From Eukaryota sp. TZLM1-RC (lineage: Eukaryota; Metamonada: BaSk clade): DNA of 64,000 bases. Positions 46,931 through 57,108 of the stretch are shown here, in pieces (within the stretch, counting starts at the first letter, position 1; the number at the start of each line of letters is the position of its first letter). The DNA is taken from contig JAUPSS010000015.1 in assembly GCA_040285825.1 (NCBI GenBank), positions 1 to 64,000 on the forward strand. Reading direction: 5' to 3'. The position numbers and the translations under genes were made by a program. A model generated the notes under the pieces. That model had not been told where the DNA came from. It did not search any database and saw only the letters and a list, made by a program, of their open reading frames with translations.

Positions 46931-48256
46931 CTTGTTCAGTAAATTGTAGACAATTTAACAAAATACGTACCCAATTTTTGGCTTATTTAATGTCTGTTGA
47001 TCCATCAATTTTGAAAAATCATATTTTTTCTGATGTTCAACTTGGCGGTGTTGGATTCAATTCATCAAAATATTTGACCAAAGCTGCATTTATTGGTGGT
47101 GGAAAAAATTTTTGTATTTGAATTCTCCAGAAGATATCCTTTTGCCGAAAATCTTCTTGAAACTACAAATAGCCTATTCCTCGATAACTTAAGAGAAGAA
47201 ATTTCCAGTTTATCTCCAGACTTATGGCAATCATGTTTCCCCATATCTATTCAAGACATTCCAGACAGAAGTTTGTATTCTCTAAAATTTGCGTTGAAAA
47301 AGCTCCAACGACATCTTTTTGAAAAAAATTTGAAAAGCAAGGATTTTTATTGTTCGACTTAGCACGGCTAAGAAAGAAAATCCTGTTTTGCAAATTTTTG
47401 ATTGATTGAAGGACAGTTCATCTGCAGTTTTGATAAATCAAATTCCCCAGATTTATGGTCTATTTTTTTGAATGACGACCAATGGACCACTGCTATGAGA
47501 ATGCGTTGTTATTTATGGCCTTGTAATTTGCCCAATGATTTGTTTTTGCAAATGTGGAGCTGGTTTGACATTATCACATTTATTTAATTGTAATAGATTT
47601 ATTTCCTATCGTTCTACGTTGCATGATGCAGTCAGAGATCAAATCCATGCAATGTGTAATTCCTATCATATTGAATCTTTTGTAGAACCTTTGTTGAGGT
47701 CTCTTGATATAAATGAAAGCGTAAGAGATTCAGAATATAGGAAAACGACGTGCTGATGTTGTTGTGCCCTCGTTTGATGATGTCATGAATGTTGTTGATG
47801 TCGTAACAGTGGATGTTTTGCAAGAAAAAAATGCCTTGAAAAATGCTCAATCCGAAGTATCCCCCTTGATGACTCCGAATTGTACAAACGGAAAAAAAGT
47901 ATGCAAATCCTTTAAAAAGAATTGAAACATGTTCGCCATGTAGATTACCAAATTTGCCCATTTGCTATATCGTTGTATGGTCGTCTTGGAAAAAAACTGC
48001 TATGAATTTTATTGATGATTTTTGAGAAATCTTGTAGAAAGAAGAATGAATAAGCGTTTTTGATCGTCGCTTGTGGCTAAATCGTATTGTTTTTACTATT
48101 TTCAAATCAATTCCTAAAATGATTTCAAAGCTTTGATGTCTGTCAGTGCACATTACGAAGAAATTGCTGTTGTGAGGTTTGATGGTGTGGAAGCTTGTTT
48201 TGAAGATATTGACTTTTTAGACTGTAGTTTAATAATAAATTAAAAATTTTTCAAAA
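46931..48256 (+). mobile_element. 5'-truncated RLE-A nested within RLE-A
   Basis: TSD ATTCAGTGAA (46921-46930 and 48257-48266). The insert begins with about a dozen extra bases and then NFCRQFNK (near 46943). It runs through GVGFNSSKYL, linker, zinc motif, endonuclease core and the 3' UTR to TTTTTCAAAA (no long A-run). The outer frame reads FNSV before it and SVKRDSIWKE-like sequence after it. The insert is frame-broken in T and A runs. Confidence 0.85.
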
Positions 48257-50215
48257 ATTCAGTGAAAAAGAGATTCAATTTGGAAAGAAATCAAATCAAA
48301 TTTTTCCTGAACTCGAAACCTTTTTTATAGGTTTTTATGGTAATTCATCTGATTTAATTTTTAATTCTTTTTAATCTGGATTCTTTATCAGGAGTTAAAC
48401 AAAGGAGACCCTTTAGGTCCTTTCTTTTTGTCGTGCAATTCACCCAATTTTGGAAAAAATTAAAGAAGAAAATTCTGACCTTCAAGTGGTAGCTTACATG
48501 GATGACATTTTCTTGTATTGGTCCAGAAAGTACAATTAATAGGGTTGCTAATGAAGCTGCTACATTATACCAATCCATAGGTCTTGATTTGAATGTTCAA
48601 AAAAATGTTTTTTTGTATTTCTAGGAAAAAAATGTTAAGTTAATAATTAATTCCCTCGAAGTTCCATATATTGATTATACTTCAACTAGTTTCTGCTTTC
48701 TGGGTTGGTATTTAGGTTCCGCCGAAAAAGACACTTGACAGCCTTGAAAATTATTTAAATTCAATTAAAAAGAGCTAGAAGTCATAAAGACTCTTGGATT
48801 GGAAGAAACATCTTAAATTTTTTTCTTTTTGAAAATTTGTTATGCTGGAAAAAAATTACTCATTTACTGCGATCATTACCTCCATCCCTAACTTACAATT
48901 TTTTTGTAGACAATTTAACAAAAATACGTACCCAATTTTTTTGGCTTATTTAATGTCTGTTGATCCATCAATTTTGAAAAAAATCATATTTTTTTCTGAT
49001 GTTCAACTTGGCGGTGTTGGATTCAATTCATCAAAATATTTGACCAAAGCTGCATTTATTGGTGGTGGAAAAAAATTTTTGTATTTGAATTCTCTAGAAG
49101 ATATCCTTTTGCCGAAAATCTTCTTGAAAATACAAATAGCATATTCCTGGATAACTTAAGAGAAGAAATATCCAGTTTATCTCCCGACTTATGGCAATCA
49201 TGTTTCCCCATATCCATTCAAGAAATTCCAGACAGAAGTTTATATTCATTAAAATTTGCGTTGAAAAAGCTCCAACGACATCTTTTTGAGAAGATTTGAA
49301 AGCAAGGATTTTATTGTTCGACTTAGCACGGCTAAGAAAGAAAATCCTGCTTTTGCCAATTTTTTGATTGATTTGAAGGACAGTTCATCTGCAGTTTTGA
49401 TAAATCAAATTCCCCAGATTTATGGTCTATTTTTTTGAATGACGACCAATGGACCACTGCTATGAGAATGCGTTGTTATTTATGGCCTTGTAATTTTGCC
49501 CAATGATTTGTTTTTGTAAAATGTGGAGCTGGTTTGACATTATCACATTTATTTAATTGTAATAGATATATTTCCTATCGTTCTACGTTGCATGATGCAG
49601 TCAGAGATCAAATCCATGCAATGTGTAATTCCCTATCATATTGAATCTTTTTGTAGAACCTTTTGTTGAGGTCTCTTGATATAAAATGAAAGCGTAAGAG
49701 ATTCAGAATATGGAAAACGACGTGCTGATGTTGTTGTGCCCTCGTTTGATGATGTCATGAATGTTGTTGATGTCGTAACAGTGGATGTTTGCAAGAAAAA
49801 TGCCTTGAAAAATGCTCAATCCGAAGTATCCCCCTTGATGACTCCGAATTGTACAAACGGAAAAAGTATGCAAATCCTTTAAAAAGAATTGAAACATGTT
49901 CGCCATGTAGATTACCAAATTTGCCCATTTGCTATATCGTTGTATGGTCGTCTTGGAAAAACTGCTTTGAATTTTATTGATGATTTTGAAAATCTTGTGA
50001 AAAAAAGAATGAATAAGCGTTTTGATCGTCGCTTGTGGCTAAATCGTATTGTTTTTACTATTTTCAAATCAATTCCTAAAATGATTTCGAAAGCTTTAAT
50101 GTCTGTCAGTGCACATTATGAAAACATTGCTGCTGTAAGGTTTGATGGTGTGGAAGCTTGTTTTGAAGATATTGACTTTTAGACTGTGGTTTTGAAAATA
50201 AATTAAAAGTATGTT
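48257..50215 (+). pseudogene. RLE-A RT palm to C-terminus, many frameshifts
   Basis: This is the second half of the outer A element. It has motif B (SGVKQ...GDPLGP near 48390-48420), AYMDD near 48494-48508, thumb, GVGFNSSKYLTKAAF (49015-49060), linker, zinc motif near 49515-49560 and the endonuclease core near 49720-49795. An intact C-terminal piece lies at 49889-50182 (RHVDYQICPFAISLYG, RRLWLNRIVF, ends DIDF). Most breaks are single extra or missing T or A in runs compared with 55002-56702. Confidence 0.7.
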
Positions 50216-50230
50216 AAAAATTAAAAAAAA

Positions 50231-50447
50231 AGCTTTGGTCAAATATTTTGATGAATTGAATCCAACACCTTTTTACAATCATTTCAAAATCATCCAAAAA
50301 ACGTAAAGCAGTTGGTGCAAGTGAACCAAAAAGGGAAAGTACAAATGGATACAAATTGTATTTTGCATGCTGTAGACTGGCCAATTTGGACAAAGGTTCA
50401 TTGTATTTTTTTAATGAAAAATTTTAATTTATTATTAAACTACAGTC
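50231..50447 (-). mobile_element. RLE-A unit end with hybrid cassette
   Basis: This is the continuation of the A unit interrupted at 43581/46057: the KYFDELNPTP antisense landmark (GVGFNSSKY), the B segment 50270-50411, then an A 3' end that stops at CTACAGTC, where plus-strand C sequence begins. Confidence 0.75.
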
Positions 50448-51184
50448 TATATTTGCAGCTCGGCTGTTTTAAATCAAGATCTTCACTCATTGTTATTGGA
50501 AAAGGGTGTTTGTGAAAACAAGGCGTCAGATTCTTCACTTTTTGTAACCATTGTACCACGAAGATTTGGATTGTGTGCCACTAATGAAGCATTTGTAACA
50601 AAAATGAGATTATATTTGAACATCCCCATTAACCAATTATTATCAAAAGAAAAATGTATTTGTTCGAATTCACCTCAACTCACTTTGCGCCATGCTCTAA
50701 ATTGCTCTAAATTGATAACTTATCGTTCTTCATTACATGATGCTGTTAGAGACACTGTTTTCAATATGGCACAAACTGCAAGGATATCGTGTATCAAAGA
50801 GTCCCTGCTGAAGGAAACACTTTCTCTGAATAATTTTTGGTTCTGATGATAGAGGTGATGTATACTGTGATTGGATTGATAATTCTGAAGCTATTGTTGA
50901 CTTTTGTCTCATGTAATGTTGCAAACGATACTTTGGTTCACAGAAGAAAACTTAATCCTGTGGCTGCTCTGGATTTTTAAAGCAAAAAGAAAAAAACATA
51001 GAAAATATGATAAAGAAATTGAAGATGCAAATGTCGATAGAAATACACAGCTGGTTTTTATTGCTTTTCCCATTTTTCGATAAATGGAAGATTATCAGTT
51101 GAAGCAGAAACTTTTTGAAAAATTTTTAATTTATTATTAAAACTAAACTTTTTGGATGACTTCCAAAAATGGTGCAAAAATGGA
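50448..51184 (+). mobile_element. RLE-C fragment, opposite strand to the other C copies
   Basis: Plus-strand C sequence runs from NICSSAVLNQDLHSLL through the zinc motif (frame 50490-50846, CICSNSPQLTLRHALNC) and the endonuclease core (near 50848-50905), then to EAETF and DDFQK. A 28-bp scrap matching the A 3' terminus in minus orientation interrupts it at 51114-51142. Both ends are cut and it lacks the C 3' end. One extra T near 50836 breaks the frame just before the endonuclease core. Confidence 0.75.
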
Positions 51185-51316
51185 ATTTGATAAATCAAAT
51201 TCCCCAGATTTATGGTCTATTTTTTTGAATGACGACCAATGGACCACTGCAATGAGAATGCGTTGTTATTTATGGCCTTGTAATTTGCCCAATGATTTGT
51301 TTTTGTAAATGTGGGC
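51185..51316 (+). mobile_element. Short RLE-A plus-strand scrap at a fold-back
   Basis: About 130 bp of family A in plus orientation (LINQIPQIYGLF, DDQWTTAMRMRCYLWPC, then the start of the zinc motif) is followed at 51317 by minus-strand A (linker, SIQEIP block). The two A pieces are from adjoining parts of the element in opposite orientations. Confidence 0.7.
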
Positions 51317-53040
51317 TGGAATTTCTTGAATGGATATGGGGAAACATGATTGCCATAAGTCGGGAGATAAACTGGATATTTCTTCTCTTAAGTTATGGAG
51401 GAATAAGCTATTTGTAGTTTCAAGAAGATTTTTCGGCAAAAGGATATCTTCTAGAGAATTCAAATACAAAATTTTTCCACCACCAATAAATGCAGCTTTG
51501 GTCAAATATTTTTGATGAATTGAATCCAACACCTTTTACAATCATTTCAAAATCATCCAAAAACCTAAAAGCAGTTGGTGCAAGTGAACCAAAAAAGGAA
51601 AGTACAAATGGATACAAATTGTATTTTTGCATGCTGTAGACTGGCCAATTTGGACAAAAGGTTCATTGTATTTTTGTTAATGAAAATTTTAATTTATTAT
51701 TAAACTACAGTCTAAAAGTCAATATCTTCAAAACAAGCTTCCACACCATCAAACCTCACAACAGCAATTTCTTCGTAATGTGCACTGACAGACATCAAAG
51801 CTTTCGAAATCATTTTTAGGAATTGATTTGAAAATAGTAAAAACAATACGATTTAGCCACAAGCGACGATCAAAACGCTTATTCATTCTTCTTTTTCACA
51901 AGATTTTTCAAAATCATCAATAAAATTCATAGCAGTTTTTCCAAGACGACCATACAACGATATAGCAAATGGGCAAATTTGGTAATCTACATGGCGAACA
52001 TGTTTCAATTCTTTTAAAGGATTTGCATACTTTTTCCGTTTGTACAATTCGGAGTCATCAAGGGGGGATACTTCAGATTGAGCATTTTTTTCAAGGCATT
52101 TTTTTCTTGCAAACATCCACTGTTACGACATCAACAACATTCATGACATCATCAAACGAGGGCACAACAACATCAGCACGTCGTTTTCCATATTCTGAAT
52201 CTCTTACGCTTTCATTTATATCAAGAGACCTCAACAAAGGTTCTACAAAAGATTCAATATGATAGGAATTACACATTGCATGGATTTGATCTCTGACTGC
52301 ATCATGCAACGTAGAACGATAGGAAATAAATCTATTACAATTAAATAAATGTGATAATGTCAAAACCAGCTCCACATTTGCAAAAACAAATCATTGGGCA
52401 AAATTACAAGGCCATAAATAACAACGCATTCTCATAGCAGTGGTCCATTGGTCGTCATTCAAAAAAATAGGCCAAAAAAATCTGGGGAATTTGATTTATC
52501 AAAACTGCAGATGAACTGTCCTTCAAATCAATCAAAAATTTGCAAAAGCAGGATTTTCTTTCTTAGCCGTGCTAAGTCGAACAATAAAATCCTTGCTTTC
52601 AAATTTTCTCCTCAAAAGATGTCGTTGGAGCTTTTTCAACGCAAATTTTTAATGAATACAAATTTCTGTCTGGAATTTCTTGAATGGATATGGGGAAACA
52701 TGATTGCCATAAGTCGGGAGATAAACTGGATATTTCTTCTCTTAAGTTATCGAGGAATAAGCTATTTGTAGTTTCAAGAAGATTTTTCGGCAAAAGGATA
52801 TCTTCTAGAGAATTCAAATACAAAAATGTTTTCCACCACCAATAAATGCAGCTTTGGTCAAATATTTTTGATGAATTGAATCCAACACCTTTTTACAATC
52901 ATTTCAAAATCATCCAAAAACCTAAAGCAGTTGGTGCAAGTGAACCAAAAAGGAAAGTACAAATGGATACAAATTGTATTTTTGCATGCTGTAGACTGGC
53001 CAATTTGGACAAAGGTTCATTGTATTTTTGTTAATGAAAA
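51317..53040 (-). mobile_element. RLE-A tandem units with hybrid cassettes
   Basis: It contains a linker part, cassette 51536-51676, a complete A 3' half (51713-52840, endonuclease core near 52135-52195 and zinc motif near 52355-52385), and cassette 52890-53031. The unit period is about 1.36 kb. Frames are broken near the zinc motif by extra A's (52363 and 52384). Confidence 0.8.
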
Positions 53041-53044
53041 ATTT

Positions 53045-54523
53045 TTAATTTATTATTAAACTACAGTCTAAAAAGTCAATATCTTCAAAACAAGCTTCCA
53101 CACCATCAAACCTCACAACAGCAATTTCTTCGTAATGTGCACTGACAGACATCAAAGCTTTCGAAATCATTTTAGGAATTGATTTGAAAATAGTAAAAAA
53201 ACAATACGGATTTAGCCACAAGTGATGATCAAAACGCTTATTCATTCTTCTTTTCACAAGATTTTCAAAATCATCAATAAAATTCATAGCAGTTTTTCCA
53301 AGACGACTATACAACGATATAGCAAATGGGCAAATTTGGTAATCTACATGGCGAACATGTTTCAATTCTTTTAAAGGATTTGCATACTTTTTCCGTTTGT
53401 ACAATTCGGAGTCATCAAGGGGGGATACTTCAGATTGAGCATTTTTCAAGGCATTTTTCTTGCAAACATCCACTGTTACGACATCAACAACATTCATGAC
53501 ATCATCAAACGAGGGCACAACAACATCAGCACGTCGTTTTCCATATTCTGAATCTCTTACGCTTTCATTTATAACAAGAGACCTCAACAAAGGTTCTACA
53601 AAAGATTCAATATGATAGGAATTACACATTGCATGGATTTGATCTCTGACTGCATCATGCAACGTAGAACGATAGGAAATAAATCTATTACAATTAAATA
53701 AATGTGATAATGTCAAACCAGCTCCACATTTGCAAAACAAATCATTGGGCAAATTACAAGGCCATAAATAACAACGCATTCTCATAGCAGTGGTCCATTG
53801 GTCGTCATTCAAAAATAGGCCAAAAATCTGGGGAATTTGATTTATCAAAACTGCAGATGAACTGTCCTTCAAATCAATCAAAAAATTTGCAAAAGCAGGA
53901 TTTTCTTTCTTAGCCGTGCTATGTCGAACAATAAAATCCTTGCTTTCAAATTTTCTCAAAAGATGTCGTTGGAGCTTTTTCAACGCAAATTTTAATGAAT
54001 ATAAACTTCTGTCTGGAATTTCTTGAATGGATATGGGGAAACATGATTGCCATAAGTCGGGAGATAAACTGGATATTTCTTCTCTTAAGTTATGGAGGAA
54101 TAAGCTATTTGTAGTTTCAAGAAGATTTTCGGCAAAAGAATATCTTCTAGAGAATTCAAATACAAAATATTTTCCACCACCAATAAATGCAGCTTTGGTC
54201 AAATATTTTGATGAATTGAATCCAACACCGCCAAGTTGAACATCAGAAAAATATGATTTTTCAAAAATTGATGGATCAACAGACATTAAATAAGCCAAAA
54301 ATTGGGTACGTATTTTGTTAAATTGTCTACAAAAATTGTAAGTTAGGGATGGAGGTAATGATCGCAGTAAATGAGTAATTTTTCCAGCATAACAAATTTT
54401 CAAAAGAAAAAACTTAAGATGTTTTTCCAATTCAAGAGTCTTTATGACTTCTAGCTCCTTTTTAATTGAATTTAAATAATTTTCAAGGCTGTCAAGTGTC
54501 TTTTCATGGAACCTAAATAGCAA
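53045..54523 (-). CDS. RLE-A RT thumb, linker, zinc motif and endonuclease, 492 residues
   Basis: It runs from the LENYLNSIKKELEVIKTLELEKHLKFF thumb region, through CYAGKITHLLRSLPPSL, GVGFNSSKYL, the zinc motif CKCGAGLTLSHLFNC, HDAVRD and the endonuclease core RRAD...VVDVV. The last residues differ from the family: an extra G gives NPYCFFTIFK, and the normal stop after DIDF is read through to LDCSLIIN because of one extra A at 53090. The downstream part, from GVGF on, is otherwise complete. Confidence 0.72.
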   Translation of the reverse strand: MLFRFHEKTLDSLENYLNSIKKELEVIKTLELEKHLKFFLLKICYAGKITHLLRSLPPSLTYNFCRQFNKIRTQFLAYLMSVDPSIFEKSYFSDVQLGGVGFNSSKYLTKAAFIGGGKYFVFEFSRRYSFAENLLETTNSLFLHNLREEISSLSPDLWQSCFPISIQEIPDRSLYSLKFALKKLQRHLLRKFESKDFIVRHSTAKKENPAFANFLIDLKDSSSAVLINQIPQIFGLFLNDDQWTTAMRMRCYLWPCNLPNDLFCKCGAGLTLSHLFNCNRFISYRSTLHDAVRDQIHAMCNSYHIESFVEPLLRSLVINESVRDSEYGKRRADVVVPSFDDVMNVVDVVTVDVCKKNALKNAQSEVSPLDDSELYKRKKYANPLKELKHVRHVDYQICPFAISLYSRLGKTAMNFIDDFENLVKRRMNKRFDHHLWLNPYCFFTIFKSIPKMISKALMSVSAHYEEIAVVRFDGVEACFEDIDFLDCSLIIN

Positions 54524-54957
54524 CCCAGAAAGCAGAAACTAGTTGAAGTATAATCAATATATGGAACTTCGAGGGAATTAATTATTAACTTAACATTTTT
54601 CCTAGAATTACAAAAACATTTTTGAACATTCAAATCAAGACCTATGGATTGGTATAATGTAGCAGCTTCATTAGCAACCCTATTAATTGTACTTTCTGGA
54701 CCAATACAAGAAATGTCATCCATGTAAGCTACCACTTGAAGGTCAGAATTTTCTTCTTTTAATTTTTTCAAAATTGGGTGAATTGCACGACAAAAAAAGA
54801 AAGGACCTAAAGGGTCTCCTTGTTTAACTCCTGATAAAGAATCCAGATTAAAAGAATTAAAAATTAAATCAGATGAATTACCATAAAACCTATAAAAAAA
54901 GGTTTCGAGTTCAGGAAAATTTGATTTGATTTCTTTCCAAATTGAATCTCTTTTCAC
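54472..54957 (-). CDS. RLE-A RT palm, motifs B and C, 161-residue frame
   Basis: It reads KRDSIWKEIKSNFPELE, LSGVKQGDPLGPFFF (motif B), AYMDDISCIGPE (motif C with both catalytic aspartates), then LDLNVQKCFC and the FLGCYLGS block. One base is missing near 54510 relative to the copy at 56430, so the last 12 residues are off-frame. The thumb continues in the next frame. Confidence 0.72.
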   Translation of the reverse strand: MKRDSIWKEIKSNFPELETFFYRFYGNSSDLIFNSFNLDSLSGVKQGDPLGPFFFCRAIHPILKKLKEENSDLQVVAYMDDISCIGPESTINRVANEAATLYQSIGLDLNVQKCFCNSRKNVKLIINSLEVPYIDYTSTSFCFLGCYLGSMKRHLTALKII

Positions 54958-54962
54958 TGAAT

Positions 54963-57108
54963 TTTTTTTTGAAAAATTTTAATTTATTATTAAACTACAG
55001 TCTAAAAGTCAATATCTTCAAAACAAGCTTCCACACCATCAAACCTCACAACAGCAATTTCTTCGTAATGTGCACTGACAGACATCAAAGCTTTCGAAAT
55101 CATTTTAGGAATTGATTTGAAAATAGTAAAAACAATACGATTTAGCCACAAGTGATGATCAAAACGCTTATTCATTCTTCTTTTCACAAGATTTTCAAAA
55201 TCATCAATAAAATTCATAGCAGTTTTTCCAAGACGACTATACAACGATATAGCAAATGGGCAAATTTGGTAATCTACATGGCGAACATGTTTCAATTCTT
55301 TTAAAGGATTTGCATACTTTTTCCGTTTGTACAATTCGGAGTCATCAAGGGGGGATACTTCAGATTGAGCATTTTTCAAGGCATTTTTCTTGCAAACATC
55401 CACTGTTACGACATCAACAACATTCATGACATCATCAAACGAGGGCACAACAACATCAGCACGTCGTTTTCCATATTCTGAATCTCTTACGCTTTCATTT
55501 ATATCAAGAGACCTCAACAAAGGTTCTACAAAAGATTCAATATGATAGGAATTACACATTGCATGGATTTGATCTCTGACTGCATCATGCAACGTAGAAC
55601 GATAGGAAATAAATCTATTACAATTAAATAAATGTGATAATGTCAAACCAGCTCCACATTTGCAAAACAAATCATTGGGCAAATTACAAGGCCATAAATA
55701 ACAACGCATTCTCATAGCAGTGGTCCATTGGTCGTCATTCAAAAATAGGCCAAAAATCTGGGGAATTTGATTTATCAAAACTGCAGATGAACTGTCCTTC
55801 AAATCAATCAAAAAATTTGCAAAAGCAGGATTTTCTTTCTTAGCCGTGCTAAGTCGAACAATAAAATCCTTGCTTTCAAATTTTCTCAAAAGATGTCGTT
55901 GGAGCTTTTTCAACGCAAATTTTAATGAATATAAACTTCTGTCTGGAATTTCTTGAATGGATATGGGGAAACATGATTGCCATAAGTCGGGAGATAAACT
56001 GGATATTTCTTCTCTTAAGTTATGGAGGAATAAGCTATTTGTAGTTTCAAGAAGATTTTCGGCAAAAGAATATCTTCTAGAGAATTCAAATACAAAATAT
56101 TTTCCACCACCAATAAATGCAGCTTTGGTCAAATATTTTGATGAATTGAATCCAACACCGCCAAGTTGAACATCAGAAAAAATATGATTTTTCAAAATTG
56201 ATGGATCAACAGACATTAAATAAGCCAAAAATTGGGTACGTTTTTTGTAAAATTGTCTACAAAAATTGTAAGTTAGGGATGGAGGTAATGATCGCAGTAA
56301 ATGAGTAATTTTTCCAGCATAACAAATTTTCAAAAGAAAAAATTTAAGATGTTTTTCCAATTCAAGAGTCTTTATGACTTCTAGCTCTTTTTTAATTGAA
56401 TTTAAATAATTTTCAAGGCTGTCAAGTGTCTTTTCGGCGGAACCTAAATACCAACCCAGAAAGCAGAAACTAGTTGAAGTATAATCAATATATGGAACTT
56501 CGAGGGAATTAATTATTAACTTAACATTTTTTCTAGAAATACAAAAACATTTTTGAACATTCAAATCAAGACCTATGGATTGGTATAATGTAGCCGCTTC
56601 ATTAGCAACCCTATGAATTGTACTTTCTGGACCAATACAAGAAATGTCATCCATGTAAGCTACCACTTGAAGGTCAGAATTTTCTTCTTTTAATTTTTTC
56701 AAAATTGGGTGAATTGCAAGACAAAAAAAGAAAGGACCTAAAGGGTCTCCTTGTTTAACTCCTGATAAATAATCCAGATTAAAAGAATTAAAAATTAAAT
56801 CAGATGAATTACCATAAAACCTATAAAAAAGGTTTCGAGTTCAGGAAAATTTGATTTGATTTCTTTCCAAATTGAATCTCTTTTCACTGAATTGAAAGCA
56901 TTTTTGAAATCAAGATTAAAAATGCAACTATTTTCGTGACAATTGAAAAACAGATCAGATGTCAAAGCTGCAACTGAAGCTCCATCTATGGTTTTGATTC
57001 CATATTGGAATGGAGAAAAGTATTCTTTAGCTTTTGTTGAAACTCGATTAAAAATTACTGAAGACATCAGGCGATAAATGGCTTCACCAATGGCAATAAA
57101 ATTTGCTA
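54963..57108 (-). mobile_element. RLE-A copy, best-preserved RT to 3' end
   Basis: It extends from IAIGEAIYRLM (RT fingers) to the A 3' end, with its tail joined to the 5' start of the next A copy at the ATTCAGTGAA site. Only one frame break is obvious, a missing T in a run near 56826. The upstream boundary is an in-frame junction to family B (57109). YMDD is at 56646-56657. Confidence 0.85.
55002..56702 (-). CDS. RLE-A RT (motif C onward), zinc motif and endonuclease, 566 residues
   Basis: This is the longest retrotransposon frame of the window. YMDD is at residues 16-19. Then come FLGWYLGSAEKTLDS, the thumb, CYAGKITHLLRS, GVGFNSSKYLTKAAFIGGG, the linker (RLSTAKKENPAFANF), the zinc motif C-x-C-x7-H-x3-C, the endonuclease core RRADVVVPSFDDV...VVDVVTVDVC, SLYSRLGKTAMNF, HHLWLNRIVFTIF and the DIDF stop. 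Motif B lies just upstream in the same open frame; the frame start shown is only the first possible codon. A one-base loss near 56826 separates it from motif A. It is the best family A reference here. Confidence 0.78.
   Translation of the reverse strand: MKKLKEENSDLQVVAYMDDISCIGPESTIHRVANEAATLYQSIGLDLNVQKCFCISRKNVKLIINSLEVPYIDYTSTSFCFLGWYLGSAEKTLDSLENYLNSIKKELEVIKTLELEKHLKFFLLKICYAGKITHLLRSLPPSLTYNFCRQFYKKRTQFLAYLMSVDPSILKNHIFSDVQLGGVGFNSSKYLTKAAFIGGGKYFVFEFSRRYSFAENLLETTNSLFLHNLREEISSLSPDLWQSCFPISIQEIPDRSLYSLKFALKKLQRHLLRKFESKDFIVRLSTAKKENPAFANFLIDLKDSSSAVLINQIPQIFGLFLNDDQWTTAMRMRCYLWPCNLPNDLFCKCGAGLTLSHLFNCNRFISYRSTLHDAVRDQIHAMCNSYHIESFVEPLLRSLDINESVRDSEYGKRRADVVVPSFDDVMNVVDVVTVDVCKKNALKNAQSEVSPLDDSELYKRKKYANPLKELKHVRHVDYQICPFAISLYSRLGKTAMNFIDDFENLVKRRMNKRFDHHLWLNRIVFTIFKSIPKMISKALMSVSAHYEEIAVVRFDGVEACFEDIDF

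Larger units (their letters stand above)
46058..50230 (+). mobile_element. RLE-A long copy with a nested RLE-A
   Basis: TSD AGCTTTGGTCAA (46046-46057 and 50231-50242). Excluding the nested insertion (46931-48256) it is about 2.84 kb. It encodes half a CxxC finger (YVCHVCSS), a basic linker, RT, thumb, zinc motif and RLE, then a 3' UTR ending TTTTGAAAATAAATTAAAAG and a short A tail. It is the only A copy here with its N-terminal half. The second half (48257-50215) is broken by many run-length shifts. The last 97 residues (49889-50182) are intact. Confidence 0.88.
53041..54962 (-). mobile_element. RLE-A from RT motif A to 3' end, well preserved
   Basis: This copy begins (5') exactly at ATTCAGTGAAAAGAGATTC, the position used as target in the A-in-A nest at 46921, and runs to the A stop and tail. 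Only about one frameshift, near 54510, separates the two long frames 54472-54957 and 53045-54523. YMDD is at 54715-54726. The 3' end of another A copy (54963-57108) is attached directly upstream. Confidence 0.85.
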
